A stretch of DNA of 64,000 bases, taken from NCBI GenBank assembly GCA_947464135.1, contig CANHVK010000002.1, forward strand, positions 40,136-104,135, read 5' to 3'. This stretch comes from Flavobacteriia bacterium. Its GTDB lineage: Bacteria; Bacteroidota; Bacteroidia; Flavobacteriales_D; Crocinitomicaceae. Positions 53,817-63,054 of the stretch are shown here, one piece after another. The notes beneath the pieces are model-generated. The model had not been told where the DNA came from and searched no databases. It saw only the letters and a list, made by a program, of their open reading frames with translations. How positions within the stretch are numbered: the stretch's first letter is position 1; every line of letters begins with the position of its first letter. The position numbers and the translations under genes are program-made.

Positions 53817-54167
53817 ATGGAAAAAAATAGACCAAATCTAATTTTAGATAAAACTATAAAGTTTTCCTTAGATATTATTCGTTATTGTGAAATCTTAGAA
53901 AGTGAAAGAAAGTATGTGATTGCAAGACAATTATTAAAATCTGGAACAAGCATTGGAGCAAATACATTTGAAGCACAAAATGCAGAATCAAAAAATGATT
54001 TCATTCACAAATTAAAAATCGCTGCAAAAGAAATTGAAGAAATAAAATACTGGTTGACACTTTGTGAGTTTTCTGAAAGTTACCCATTTGATGATTCACT
54101 CAAGAATCAGATTAATGAAATTGGTTTAATAATTTATAAAATAATATCAAGCTCAAAGAAAAGTTAA
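53817..54167 (+). CDS. Four-helix-bundle protein (23S rRNA intervening-sequence type)
   Basis: A 116-residue helical protein of the S23/IVP family. The pattern IIRYCEILESERKYVIARQLLKSGTSIGAN (about residues 20-50) followed by ESKNDFIHKLKIAAKEIEEIKYWLTLC is characteristic. These proteins are encoded in 23S rRNA intervening sequences and as stand-alone genes scattered in Bacteroidota genomes; their function is unknown. Here the gene splits scoA and scoB. A tandem repeat follows it. It is probably read from the same transcript. Confidence 0.88.
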   Translation: MEKNRPNLILDKTIKFSLDIIRYCEILESERKYVIARQLLKSGTSIGANTFEAQNAESKNDFIHKLKIAAKEIEEIKYWLTLCEFSESYPFDDSLKNQINEIGLIIYKIISSSKKS

Positions 54168-54180
54168 CGAATCTTTGAAT

Positions 54181-54213
54181 TGATACATTAAAAAATTGGT
54201 ACATTAAAAAATT
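54181..54213. repeat. Tandem repeat after the four-helix-bundle gene
   Basis: TGATACATTAAAAAATT and TGGTACATTAAAAAATT stand in tandem with a 16-base period, just before scoB. They may be the border of the inserted gene. Confidence 0.65.
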
Positions 54214-54220
54214 TAAAAAA

Positions 54221-54877
54221 ATGGCTTTAGATAAAGTAGGTATTGCAAAACGTATCGCTCAGGAATTGAGAAATGGATGGTACGTAAATTTGGGGATAGG
54301 CATCCCAACATTAGTGGCAAACTATATTCCAGACGGAATTGACGTGGAATTTCAATCTGAGAATGGAATTTTAGGGATGGGTCCTTTTCCCTTTGAAGGT
54401 GAAGAGGATGCTGACTTAATCAACGCAGGAAAACAAACCATTACAGTAAAAAAAGGAGCTGTATTTTTTGATTCAGCTACTTCATTTGCAATGATTCGTG
54501 GACAGCATGTTCAATTAACTGTATTGGGGGCAATGGAAGTTTCTCAAAACGGTGATATCGCAAACTGGAAAATTCCTGGAAAAATGGTGAAGGGAATGGG
54601 AGGTGCAATGGATTTAGTAGCTTCTGCTGAAAACATCATCGTAGCAATGATGCATACAAACAAAGCAGGGGAAACGAAAATTCTTAAAGAATGTACTTTA
54701 CCATTAACCGGTGTTGGTTGCGTTAAAAAAGTAGTAACTGACTTGGCTGTACTTGAAATCAAAGATGGAAAATTCCACTTGATAGAAAGAGCACCTGGTG
54801 TTAGTGTGGAAGAAATTATAGCTAAAACAGAAGGTGACTTAGTTGTCCCAGATAATGTACCTGAAATGGTATTATAA
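54221..54877 (+). CDS. scoB: 3-oxoacid CoA-transferase subunit B
   Basis: A 218-residue subunit containing the catalytic Glu in [12 protein letters not shown] (about 45-56). [15 protein letters not shown] and GGAMDLV are conserved. It acts with the ScoA encoded upstream. A terminator with two G-U pairs follows. Confidence 0.94.
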   Translation: MALDKVGIAKRIAQELRNGWYVNLGIGIPTLVANYIPDGIDVEFQSENGILGMGPFPFEGEEDADLINAGKQTITVKKGAVFFDSATSFAMIRGQHVQLTVLGAMEVSQNGDIANWKIPGKMVKGMGGAMDLVASAENIIVAMMHTNKAGETKILKECTLPLTGVGCVKKVVTDLAVLEIKDGKFHLIERAPGVSVEEIIAKTEGDLVVPDNVPEMVL

Positions 54878-54896
54878 ACTGTTTTAGAAATCTTTA

Positions 54897-54928
54897 TAAA
54901 GCCTGAGCATTTTGCTTGGGCTTTTTTT
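54897..54928 (+). terminator. Terminator of scoB
   Basis: AAGCCTGAGCA and TGCTTGGGCTT pair (two G-U pairs) around TTT, followed by seven T in total. Confidence 0.78.
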
Positions 54929-54947
54929 ATGCGTGAGAATTTTGGAC

Positions 54948-54978
54948 TTGCAGAATTGCGAATCAAATCCTAACTTTG
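54948..54978 (+). promoter_or_regulatory. Promoter of hmgA-hppD
   Basis: TTG at 54948-54950, 20 bases, TAACTTTG at 54971-54978. Confidence 0.6.
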
Positions 54979-55011
54979 TTAGTTAAGTAGATACATAAAT
55001 TATCTAACTAA
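54979..55011. promoter_or_regulatory. Inverted repeat just after the hmgA promoter, candidate operator
   Basis: TTAGTT...TAGATA (54979-54993) and TATCTAACTAA (55001-55011) pair around CATAAAT with a small bulge. The position right at the transcript start suggests a repressor site or a 5' leader hairpin controlling tyrosine degradation. Confidence 0.45.
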
Positions 55012-55042
55012 TTATATTGTATAATTTAACCAAAAAACCAAT

Positions 55043-56203
55043 ATGCCTTTTTATGCAAAATTAGGTTCGTTTCCAGACAAACGTCACGTGACCTTTGAAA
55101 AACCTGAGGGCGGTTATTATTATGAACAGTTATTTGGTACTGAAGGATTTCATGGATTTTCTTCGTTATTATATCACGTTCATAGACCTACTCAAGTAAA
55201 GTCTGTTTCTCAACCTATTGACCTAACTCCCAAAGCTGCTATTGATAAAAATATCTCTTCTCAAATGCTGAAAGGTTTTGAAGTAGCACCGAAAGATGAT
55301 TTTTTAGATAGTAGAACGATCGTTTTATTTAATAACGATTTAAATATTGCATTGGCTTCTCCAAGAAAGTCATTGCGTTCTTATTTCTATAAAAATGCGG
55401 ATGCAGATGAAGTTATTTTCATTCATGAAGGTTCAGGAAAATTAAGAACTCTAGTGGGTAATATTGACTTTGAATATGGGGATTATTTAGTTATTCCTCG
55501 TGGAATGATTTATCAAATTGATTTCAATACAGAGAATAACCGTTTGTTCATTGTCGAATCATTTAGTCCAGTAATTACTCCAAAAAGATATAGAAATAAC
55601 TTCGGTCAATTATTGGAGCATTCTCCGTTTTGTGAACGTGATTTTAAATTACCTACAGAATTAGAAACACATGACGAAAAAGGCGAATTCTTAATCAAAA
55701 TCAAAAAAGAAAATGTGTTGCATGAAGTTGTTTATGCTACGCATCCATTTGATGTTGTTGGATGGGATGGTTTTAACTTCCCGTATGCATTCTCTATTCA
55801 TAATTTTGAACCTATCACAGGAAGAGTGCACCAACCACCACCAGTGCATCAAACATTTGAAGCACACAATTATGTAATCTGCTCTTTTGTTCCACGTTTA
55901 TACGATTATCATCCAAAATCTATTCCAGCTCCGTATAACCATAGTAACATCGATTCTGACGAAGTATTATATTACGTAGATGGTGATTTCATGAGTCGTA
56001 ACCACGTAGAGAAAGGATATATCTCTTTACACCCAGGAGGAATTCCTCACGGACCTCATCCAGGTGCAATGGAAAGAAGTATTGGCCAAAAAGAAACACA
56101 AGAATTAGCAGTGATGGTTGATACTTTTAGACCACTTAAATTGACACAAGCTGCTGTTGAAATAGCTGATCCAAGCTATTTAACTAGTTGGTTAGAAGAT
56201 TAA
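55043..56203 (+). CDS. hmgA: Homogentisate 1,2-dioxygenase
   Basis: A 386-residue iron enzyme opening the ring of homogentisate in tyrosine breakdown. The iron-site region shows PPPVHQTFEAHN, YYVDGDFMSR and HPGGIPHGPHPG with the expected His and Glu residues, and the N-terminal part has GFHGFSSLLYH. It is followed at once by hppD, the preceding enzyme of the pathway; the next step, fumarylacetoacetase, is not in the window. Confidence 0.95.
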   Translation: MPFYAKLGSFPDKRHVTFEKPEGGYYYEQLFGTEGFHGFSSLLYHVHRPTQVKSVSQPIDLTPKAAIDKNISSQMLKGFEVAPKDDFLDSRTIVLFNNDLNIALASPRKSLRSYFYKNADADEVIFIHEGSGKLRTLVGNIDFEYGDYLVIPRGMIYQIDFNTENNRLFIVESFSPVITPKRYRNNFGQLLEHSPFCERDFKLPTELETHDEKGEFLIKIKKENVLHEVVYATHPFDVVGWDGFNFPYAFSIHNFEPITGRVHQPPPVHQTFEAHNYVICSFVPRLYDYHPKSIPAPYNHSNIDSDEVLYYVDGDFMSRNHVEKGYISLHPGGIPHGPHPGAMERSIGQKETQELAVMVDTFRPLKLTQAAVEIADPSYLTSWLED

Positions 56204-56229
56204 TTAATTTAAAAATTAAAAAAAAGATA

Positions 56230-57390
56230 ATGAGCAAAGAAATAAAAAACGTAGAATACGGATTAGAAAAAATTTTTGAAGGAGCACAAGATTTCCTTCC
56301 TTTATTAGGGACTGACTATGTTGAGTTTTATGTTGGTAATGCGAAACAAGCGGCACACTTTTATAAAACAGCTTTCGGTTTCCAATCGTATGCTTATGCA
56401 GGATTAGAAACAGGATTAAAAGACAGAGTTTCTTATGTATTGAAACAAGATAAAATTAGACTTGTTCTTACAACTGCGTTAACAAGTGATTCTCCAATCG
56501 GTGAGCACGTGAAAAAACACGGTGATGGTGTGAAAGTAGTTGCATTATGGGTAGAAGATGCTCGTAGCGCATACGAAGAAACGATCAAAAGAGGTGCTAA
56601 ATCCTTCCAAGAACCAATCGTAGAGAAAGATGAGCATGGTGAAACTGTTCGTGCTGGTATCTATACATACGGTGAGACTGTTCATATGTTTGTAGAGCGT
56701 AAAAACTACAACGGTATCTTTTTACCAGGATTCCAAGCATGGGAATCTGACTACAACCCTACTCCAGTTGGTTTAAAATTCATCGACCACATGGTTGGTA
56801 ACGTTGGTTGGGGAGAAATGGATACTTGGGTAAAATGGTACGAAGATGTTATGGGATTTGTTAATTTCCTTTCTTTCGACGACAAACAAATTCACACTGA
56901 ATATTCAGCGTTGATGTCTAAAGTAATGTCGAATGGAAATGGACGTATTAAATTCCCTATCAACGAACCAGCTGAAGGTAAAAAACGTTCTCAAATTGAA
57001 GAATATTTAGATTTCTACGAAGGACCAGGTGTTCAACACATCGCAGTTGCAACAGATGATATTATCTCTACAGTAGCTCAATTGAGAGCTAGAGGTATTG
57101 AGTTCTTACCACCACCACCACAAGCTTACTACGATGAAATTCCTGCAAGATTAGGTGAGCACATGAACATCATGAAAGAAGATATCAAAGAATTACAAAA
57201 TTTATCTATTCTTGTGGATGCTGATGAAGAAGGATATTTATTACAAATCTTCACGAAACCTGTAGAAGACAGACCAACGTTATTCTTCGAAATCATCCAA
57301 CGTATGGGTGCAAAAGGATTTGGAGCTGGAAACTTTAAAGCTTTATTCGAGTCTATCGAAAGAGAACAAGCATTAAGAGGAACACTTTAG
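56230..57390 (+). CDS. hppD: 4-hydroxyphenylpyruvate dioxygenase
   Basis: A 386-residue Fe(II) enzyme converting 4-hydroxyphenylpyruvate to homogentisate. Two vicinal-oxygen-chelate halves are seen: FIDHMVGNVGWGEMD, with the first iron His, and GVQHIAVATDDI, with the second. The C-terminal Glu ligand is in FFEIIQRMGAKGFGAGNFKALFE. The ATG at 56230 gives the family start; the open frame upstream overlaps hmgA. It is coupled to hmgA with a 26-base gap. Confidence 0.96.
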   Translation: MSKEIKNVEYGLEKIFEGAQDFLPLLGTDYVEFYVGNAKQAAHFYKTAFGFQSYAYAGLETGLKDRVSYVLKQDKIRLVLTTALTSDSPIGEHVKKHGDGVKVVALWVEDARSAYEETIKRGAKSFQEPIVEKDEHGETVRAGIYTYGETVHMFVERKNYNGIFLPGFQAWESDYNPTPVGLKFIDHMVGNVGWGEMDTWVKWYEDVMGFVNFLSFDDKQIHTEYSALMSKVMSNGNGRIKFPINEPAEGKKRSQIEEYLDFYEGPGVQHIAVATDDIISTVAQLRARGIEFLPPPPQAYYDEIPARLGEHMNIMKEDIKELQNLSILVDADEEGYLLQIFTKPVEDRPTLFFEIIQRMGAKGFGAGNFKALFESIEREQALRGTL

Positions 57391-57421
57391 TGAATAATTA
57401 ACGTTTAATAATAAATGATTA

Positions 57422-57449
57422 TTAAGGTGGCTTTCGGGCCACCTTTTTT
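57422..57449 (+). terminator. Terminator of hmgA-hppD
   Basis: AAGGTGGC and GCCACCTT pair around TTTCGG, followed by TTTTT. Confidence 0.88.
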
Positions 57450-57541
57450 GTTTGGTTTAAATTAACATTTACCCTCCCTAATTTTTATAATATTTGTTAA
57501 AGAATAACAGTTTGGTTATAAAAATTTTAACTTTATTTTTT

Positions 57542-58576
57542 ATGAAAAACTACATTTTTTTACTTGTAAACATAACTCTGTTTTTTACATCAAGTTTTTA
57601 CGCTCAAAAGCCTCAACTTTTAGAAGGTAGATACAGTCATTTTTCCTTACATACATCTAATGATACAATCGATTTTGTAGTAGTAGATAGTTTATTACAA
57701 ACTAAAAAACCAGTGCTTTTATTTTGTCAAGGTTCTCTTCCATATCCTTTATTTTTTAAATCAGAAGATTCAAATGAGCCTTTTTTCTTTGGTGGTGGAC
57801 TTTCAAATTTTGATTTAAAAACAATTAAACAAACCTATCATGTGGTGGTAATTTCCATGCCAAAAACCCCATTATATGTTGGTCCTAAAAATTTGGGTGC
57901 GCAACATTGTTATGTACCAGATACCACGAATCCCTTTGTTCTTTCAACGGATTTTTATCAAGCAGACCTGTTAGATAATTATGTAAAAAGGGCAAATTCA
58001 GTAATTAAATTTCTTAGAAAGCAAGATTGGGTTGCAAGGGAGAAATTGGTTACTGCAGGGCATTCCCAAGGATCTCACATAGCCGTTAAATTAGCTCATA
58101 CAAATAAACACGTGACTTGTCTCGGATTGTTTGGTTTTGATCCCTTTGGGAGGTATGAGAAACTGGTTCGTCAAATCCGTAAAGATGCAATGCAGCATAA
58201 AATAAGTTGGAAAGAGGCTGATTCATTGATGCAAGAGCAATACATGTTAGCAGAAGAAGTGATGAATCCTCAAATTCGTAAAGACCATCCTTCCACAAAT
58301 GCTTGGTATTCCTTTGCAAATCCTTCGTTGGATATTTTGATGAAATTAACAATCCCTATTTATATAGCTAATGGTACCCATGATAATTCCGGTGAGTTAT
58401 CGGATTATTTACCACTTTATTTTATACGCGCACGAAAACACAATTTGATTGTAAAGCGTTATTTCGATATGGAGCACAACTTTTTTGAGGTAGATCAAAA
58501 CCAGCAAGTTGATTATACCAAACCACATTGGAAAGAGGTGATGAATGCATTTGTAGAATGGACACGAACTAAGTAA
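57542..58576 (+). CDS. Exported alpha/beta-hydrolase
   Basis: A 344-residue protein with signal peptide (MKNYIFLLVNITLFFTSSFYAQ). The nucleophile elbow is TAGHSQGSHIA, with Ser at about 182. An acid lies in ANGTHDNSG and the catalytic His in DMEHNFF near the C-terminus. LFCQGSLPYPL is the oxyanion region. It acts outside the inner membrane on an unknown ester or peptide. The ATG at 57542 starts the signal peptide, so the earlier TTG at 57494 is not used. Confidence 0.8.
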   Translation: MKNYIFLLVNITLFFTSSFYAQKPQLLEGRYSHFSLHTSNDTIDFVVVDSLLQTKKPVLLFCQGSLPYPLFFKSEDSNEPFFFGGGLSNFDLKTIKQTYHVVVISMPKTPLYVGPKNLGAQHCYVPDTTNPFVLSTDFYQADLLDNYVKRANSVIKFLRKQDWVAREKLVTAGHSQGSHIAVKLAHTNKHVTCLGLFGFDPFGRYEKLVRQIRKDAMQHKISWKEADSLMQEQYMLAEEVMNPQIRKDHPSTNAWYSFANPSLDILMKLTIPIYIANGTHDNSGELSDYLPLYFIRARKHNLIVKRYFDMEHNFFEVDQNQQVDYTKPHWKEVMNAFVEWTRTK

Positions 58577-58584
58577 TAATCTAT

Positions 58585-59568
58585 TTAATAAGTAATTTCA
58601 ACGAAAGGCTTGTTATTATTTCGTTGTTTTCTATACTCAATAAAATTTTTCTGTTCACGCAAACGTTGCTCATGCGTACCGAGACCTATTTCAGCACGAC
58701 GTTTGTTTATTTCTTCAACCTCAGTTTTTGAAAATTTTAGATTACAAAACCATTGGGCATATAATTCATTAAATGCATTTGAATCTTCTGAACAATATGA
58801 AGCCCTAAAATCATGGAAGTCACCAAATTGTTTTGCGTGTAAATTCCCTTTTTTAATTTCTTCAATTAAAAAAGTATCATCTAAACTTCTATTTTTACTA
58901 TAGTAGTGTATCAAAATGAGTCGAATCATAAATGAGTTAAAATGTTCTTCTCTAAACTTATGGTGCATGTATTTTTCGTCGATACCAATCAATTTTTCGC
59001 CTGGATAACCATATTGTTTGATAAGTGGTAACAGTTCAATTTCCACAATTTTTTCTAATTCATTGTACCATATTTTTTTAATTATTGGTTTCCATAAAAT
59101 GTTCCACCATTGAATTTCATGTCGATCACGCCAAAGTTGATCTCGATCGTGTAATTCATTGATTTTGTTTCTTAATTCCCAATTCACTGATTTAGTATAG
59201 ATAGTCCGTAAGGAATCATACTTGGAACTAAAAGTTACCCATTGAGGTTTAGCCATCAATAATTTCAGTATTTTTTCAGATTCTATTTGATTCATTTTTA
59301 AACCATGCTTCACTGCTCTTTCGGCAAAATAAAATGCTAAGGTATCGTTGTTTAATACAAGTGCCGTTTGACAAGCTGATACACAATTACCTAAAAATAC
59401 AAAATCATTTTTTTGAAAAAGATCGTAATAGATAGTTGCTGCTTCGGTGTAGTTTGAATCTAAAATTGCAACTTCAGCACGTGTGATGTTCTTTTGAAAG
59501 TCGATGTAGTCTTGAGAAAAAACAAAACTCATCGAAAAGCATAGTATTAGGGTAGCAATGGTTTTCAT
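58585..59568 (-). CDS. Hypothetical exported protein, paralogue of its neighbour
   Basis: A 327-residue exported protein (signal peptide to FVFSQ). The first 90 residues have TPR-like helices (NYTEAATIYYDLFQKND), and the rest is rich in Trp, His and Arg (LWRDRHEIQWWNILWKP). Similar order and equal length to the upstream gene's product show that the two are diverged tandem copies. I recognise no family. The genes overlap by one base. Confidence 0.65.
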   Translation of the reverse strand: MKTIATLILCFSMSFVFSQDYIDFQKNITRAEVAILDSNYTEAATIYYDLFQKNDFVFLGNCVSACQTALVLNNDTLAFYFAERAVKHGLKMNQIESEKILKLLMAKPQWVTFSSKYDSLRTIYTKSVNWELRNKINELHDRDQLWRDRHEIQWWNILWKPIIKKIWYNELEKIVEIELLPLIKQYGYPGEKLIGIDEKYMHHKFREEHFNSFMIRLILIHYYSKNRSLDDTFLIEEIKKGNLHAKQFGDFHDFRASYCSEDSNAFNELYAQWFCNLKFSKTEVEEINKRRAEIGLGTHEQRLREQKNFIEYRKQRNNNKPFVEITY

Positions 59569-60551
59569 TATTTAGATTGATTCATTTTTAGCATATATTT
59601 TTTTCTGTATTCACAATATTCTTCAATGGTTATTTTTTTGTAATTCGGATGAATTAAATATAACATTTCTGTAGAGGGTAACAATAAATAAGAACGTAAC
59701 TCTTCCATTTCTAATGTGCTTATTATTGGGTTTATTGGTTGAAAATATCGGATGTTTTCCTGACGATCTACTCCCATAAAAAAGTTGTTCAAATTCGAGT
59801 AGAAATACTTTTGAGTACCACAATAGTAAAAACTTGAATCAATAATCGGATGTAAACTATCTCCCTGTATTTTAAAGAATGTATTCTCACCTGAAGCGCG
59901 TTCAATTAAATAAGCCATGGTTTCTCTGTGTAACCACCCTTTTCGAGTAAATTCCATTAATTCTTTTTGAATGGGGTTTAAATATCTCCAACCATCGTGA
60001 AAAATAAGTACACCTAATAACTGTTGTGCTATAAAACCACTTTTATTTCTGTTAAATCGTTCAGGTTCATGTTTAGCCCAATAAATCAATTTTTGCGCGT
60101 TTAAACTATCACTATTTATACCCTTGAAATTTCTTTTTCTAAATTTCTGATCCTTATATGCCATTCGTAAAATGGGAATTAATCGATTGGTTTTCTTTGT
60201 TTTGTGTTTTAGGTATAATTTATATGTTTTAAAAAATGGGAATGGTACAAACTTATGCGCATCCATATAAAGCATCCAAAAAGAGGAACCCGCTTGAAAT
60301 GCTTTCATGAGTAATGTGTCGTCGACTTTTTTAGTCAAATTGTATTTGTAACAAATTGCATTTTCATAATCTTCGTAAAAGCCATTATACTGATCAAAAC
60401 ATTTCGAATACAATTCTAAAGCATTTATATGATTTCCTGTTGCTTGATAATAATGAATACTATCAATGTATTTGTAGTACAAAGAAAAATCTTGAGCTTT
60501 TGTTTGAAAACTTAGTGTTACAAGAATGTAAATGAAAAGCAACTTATTCAT
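59568..60551 (-). CDS. Hypothetical exported protein, paralogue of its neighbour
   Basis: A 327-residue exported protein (signal peptide MNKLLFIYILVTLSFQTKAQ). It matches the downstream copy in length, N-terminal TPR-like part (NHINALELYSKCFDQYN) and distribution of DQKFRKR-type basic patches, but little in detail. Function unknown. It is the first gene of the pair and lies 57 bases after the esterase gene on the same strand. Confidence 0.65.
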   Translation of the reverse strand: MNKLLFIYILVTLSFQTKAQDFSLYYKYIDSIHYYQATGNHINALELYSKCFDQYNGFYEDYENAICYKYNLTKKVDDTLLMKAFQAGSSFWMLYMDAHKFVPFPFFKTYKLYLKHKTKKTNRLIPILRMAYKDQKFRKRNFKGINSDSLNAQKLIYWAKHEPERFNRNKSGFIAQQLLGVLIFHDGWRYLNPIQKELMEFTRKGWLHRETMAYLIERASGENTFFKIQGDSLHPIIDSSFYYCGTQKYFYSNLNNFFMGVDRQENIRYFQPINPIISTLEMEELRSYLLLPSTEMLYLIHPNYKKITIEEYCEYRKKYMLKMNQSK

Positions 60552-60608
60552 TCAAAATTGGATTATTGCTTGTTTGGATTAAATAACCCAAACATTCTGA
60601 TAAATCAT

Positions 60609-62012
60609 CTAATTAGGTCTGTTATTATCAATCTGTTTGATGTATTTTTTCCAACGTTTGTCTTGGTGTAATGATACAAGATTTGGGTTATTTACAAATG
60701 AACGAGAACCTCTAAGTATAAAATATTCAGCAAGTAAACGAAGCTGTTCAAACGCACCTTCTTTATCATTAGCCATGGCAAAAGCCTCTAAAGATTGCAT
60801 ACGTTGTATGTGAGTACCTCTTAAAATACCCAATTTAAATGCTTGGTCATATAATTTTTTTGCACCATTGTAATTTTTTAAATCACTTTCTTTTTTTGCT
60901 TTCGTTGTTAATTCCATAAATTGATACCAAAGTAGTTGGTTTTTAAGATTGTCTTTAGTAGCAGTCTTATCTGATAAAGTACTGTCTTGATCACATAGTT
61001 GAAGTGCTAACTTTAACACTTTACTTGAAGTTTCAAAGTCACCAATTTCCTCATAATAATTATTGAATTTCTGAACATTTTTTACAGTAAGTTTAAAAGA
61101 GGACTTAGTGAAATTTTCGTGATGTTGGAAACAATCTGTTAATTGTTGTTGAATCGATATTGAATCAGCTAATTTAACATTCATTCGTTCTTTTTCTGAG
61201 ATATTCCATTTAGTATTAAACGCTACCAAACCATTTGACAAACAAGGTACAAAGGTTGTCATGTGGTTAGCTTTTTCGATTTTTTTATACGACCAATCAA
61301 AATTTGTAAACTTTCTGTTTTTTACAATCGAATCAAAATGCTGGATACTCTGTGTAAAGCCTTGCTCCATATTTCCTTCAGTTCCAGATTCAACATAAAT
61401 AAATGAGTTATTTTCAGGGTGTTTTTTCAGGAAATTTTTCCCTAGTTTCACCAAATCCTCATCTCCATTCATAACCATATTTGGACTTGCAGCAATCACA
61501 CCATGAAACAAAGGATTTTCTTTAAATAGTGAATAAAGTACGAAGGTTCCGCCCAATGAATGACCAATCCCTAAACGAAATTTTTCAGTGCGGTAATTTT
61601 TTTCAACGAAAGGAAAAACCTCTTGTTCCAAATGGCGCATAAGTCTGTTAGTTGGTTCATACAACGTATCATTTTTCATGTTTTCAGGAGTAAATTCAAA
61701 CCATCTTACTTCTGTATGAACACCTACAATTATCATTGGAATTGTTTCTCCTGTCAATGAATAATAATCATTAATCGAATTCACCATATCAAAATAGGGA
61801 GTAAACTGACCATCAAAAACATACGCTACAATCATTTTACTTGTAGAGTCACTCATGTATTGTTCGGGTAAGTAAACATCAATTTTTCTTTCTTTATCAA
61901 AGATTTTAGATTTAATCGTATGGTGAATGGTTGTTGCTTCCGCACTTTGTTGAGCACTAGTAACTGATGACAACAAAAGGAAACCTATAAATAACGAAAC
62001 TAGTTTTAACAT
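60609..62012 (-). CDS. Exported esterase of the enterochelin-esterase/Fes-like group with C-terminal helical part
   Basis: A 467-residue exported protein. After the signal peptide (to about 20, VTSAQ) come the esterase domain with KIDVYLPEQY, YVFDGQ, LGIGHSLGGTF (Ser about 150) and an acid/His pair in ESGTEGN and KANHMTT. Residues 290-467 are helical and TPR-like (YNGAKKLYDQAFKLG). Such esterases cleave siderophores or other esters. It is divergent from an AraC regulator which may control it. Confidence 0.8.
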   Translation of the reverse strand: MLKLVSLFIGFLLLSSVTSAQQSAEATTIHHTIKSKIFDKERKIDVYLPEQYMSDSTSKMIVAYVFDGQFTPYFDMVNSINDYYSLTGETIPMIIVGVHTEVRWFEFTPENMKNDTLYEPTNRLMRHLEQEVFPFVEKNYRTEKFRLGIGHSLGGTFVLYSLFKENPLFHGVIAASPNMVMNGDEDLVKLGKNFLKKHPENNSFIYVESGTEGNMEQGFTQSIQHFDSIVKNRKFTNFDWSYKKIEKANHMTTFVPCLSNGLVAFNTKWNISEKERMNVKLADSISIQQQLTDCFQHHENFTKSSFKLTVKNVQKFNNYYEEIGDFETSSKVLKLALQLCDQDSTLSDKTATKDNLKNQLLWYQFMELTTKAKKESDLKNYNGAKKLYDQAFKLGILRGTHIQRMQSLEAFAMANDKEGAFEQLRLLAEYFILRGSRSFVNNPNLVSLHQDKRWKKYIKQIDNNRPN

Positions 62013-62070
62013 AAATATTGAATATTAAATAATTGAAACAAAACTAACGATAATGATTTTCAAAAAATTG

Positions 62071-62078
62071 TATTTTTG
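62071..62078 (+). promoter_or_regulatory. -7 element of the AraC regulator gene
   Basis: TATTTTTG, 19 bases before the ATG. A divergent -7-like element for the esterase gene, TAGTTTTG on the minus strand, lies at 62039-62046. Confidence 0.45.
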
Positions 62079-62097
62079 GGACATCATAAAATAAACT

Positions 62098-62943
62098 ATG
62101 AATTCAGGGAAAGATCATTTTATTACCCTTCCAACGAAAGACGACCGGTTAAAACCATTTGTTTCCTATTTTTATTTTCATCATGCTACAGATGAAAACT
62201 TTAACAAATCTTTTACATTTTATCCAAATTACAAACACGCAATCACTGCTTATGCAAATTCTAGATCAATCAAAGCAAGTCAAGATTCACATAAAATAGT
62301 TCCAAATGACTCTGTAAGTGTTTTATACACGATGAATTATAATAAGGCTTATCAGGTGCATCTCAGTGGTGTCTTTTCTAAAATAGGTATTGTTTTTCAT
62401 CCGCTAGGAATCAATCATTTTGTACAAACAGATTTAGATAAAATATACAACCTGGACAACCAATATTCATTTCATTATTTTGGAAATGAATTTAATCAAG
62501 TCTTGAAATCTGTGTTTGAGACGTATTCACATGAACTTAAACAGGAAATACTAGAACAATTTTTAATTTCAAAACTAAAACCTTTTGATCAACCATTACT
62601 TACAAAAGCAATTGATTTAATGTTTGATAACCAATCCAATCTGAAAATTGAAGAAATCGCAAGCATATTAAATACAAATCGTAAACAATTACTCCGTTTA
62701 TTTCAAAAACACGTATGTTGCTCGCCTGAAATTTATCGAAAAATGATTCGTTTTAGAAATGCTTTTAACGAGCTACAGACCGATAAAGAAAGAACTTTAA
62801 CCGACATTTCGCTATTTCATAATTATTACGACCAATCCGATTTTAATCGACAATTTAAGTCAATCACCAAAGAACAACCGAAAAATCTACTCAGAAACAT
62901 CACGCATATTGGTAATGAGGATACATACTGGAAGTTTGACTAA
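62098..62943 (+). CDS. AraC family transcriptional regulator
   Basis: A 281-residue regulator. The C-terminal 100 residues hold two HTH motifs (KIEEIASILNTNRKQLLRLFQKH and LTDISLFHNYYDQSDFNRQFK, patterns shortened here) and the family SPEIYRKMIRFRNAF linker. The N-terminal 165 residues are a DUF6597-like sensing domain with unknown ligand. It is divergent from the esterase gene and may activate or repress it, or the adjacent hydrolases. Confidence 0.87.
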   Translation: MNSGKDHFITLPTKDDRLKPFVSYFYFHHATDENFNKSFTFYPNYKHAITAYANSRSIKASQDSHKIVPNDSVSVLYTMNYNKAYQVHLSGVFSKIGIVFHPLGINHFVQTDLDKIYNLDNQYSFHYFGNEFNQVLKSVFETYSHELKQEILEQFLISKLKPFDQPLLTKAIDLMFDNQSNLKIEEIASILNTNRKQLLRLFQKHVCCSPEIYRKMIRFRNAFNELQTDKERTLTDISLFHNYYDQSDFNRQFKSITKEQPKNLLRNITHIGNEDTYWKFD

Positions 62944-63054
62944 ATAAATTCCTCCTAATTTTTCTTAAATTCATATAGTAGATTAATATTCAAATGTTTT
63001 CAATATTATAATTTATTACTTTAGCGCTTACTATATGTAATCAAATCATTCTAT

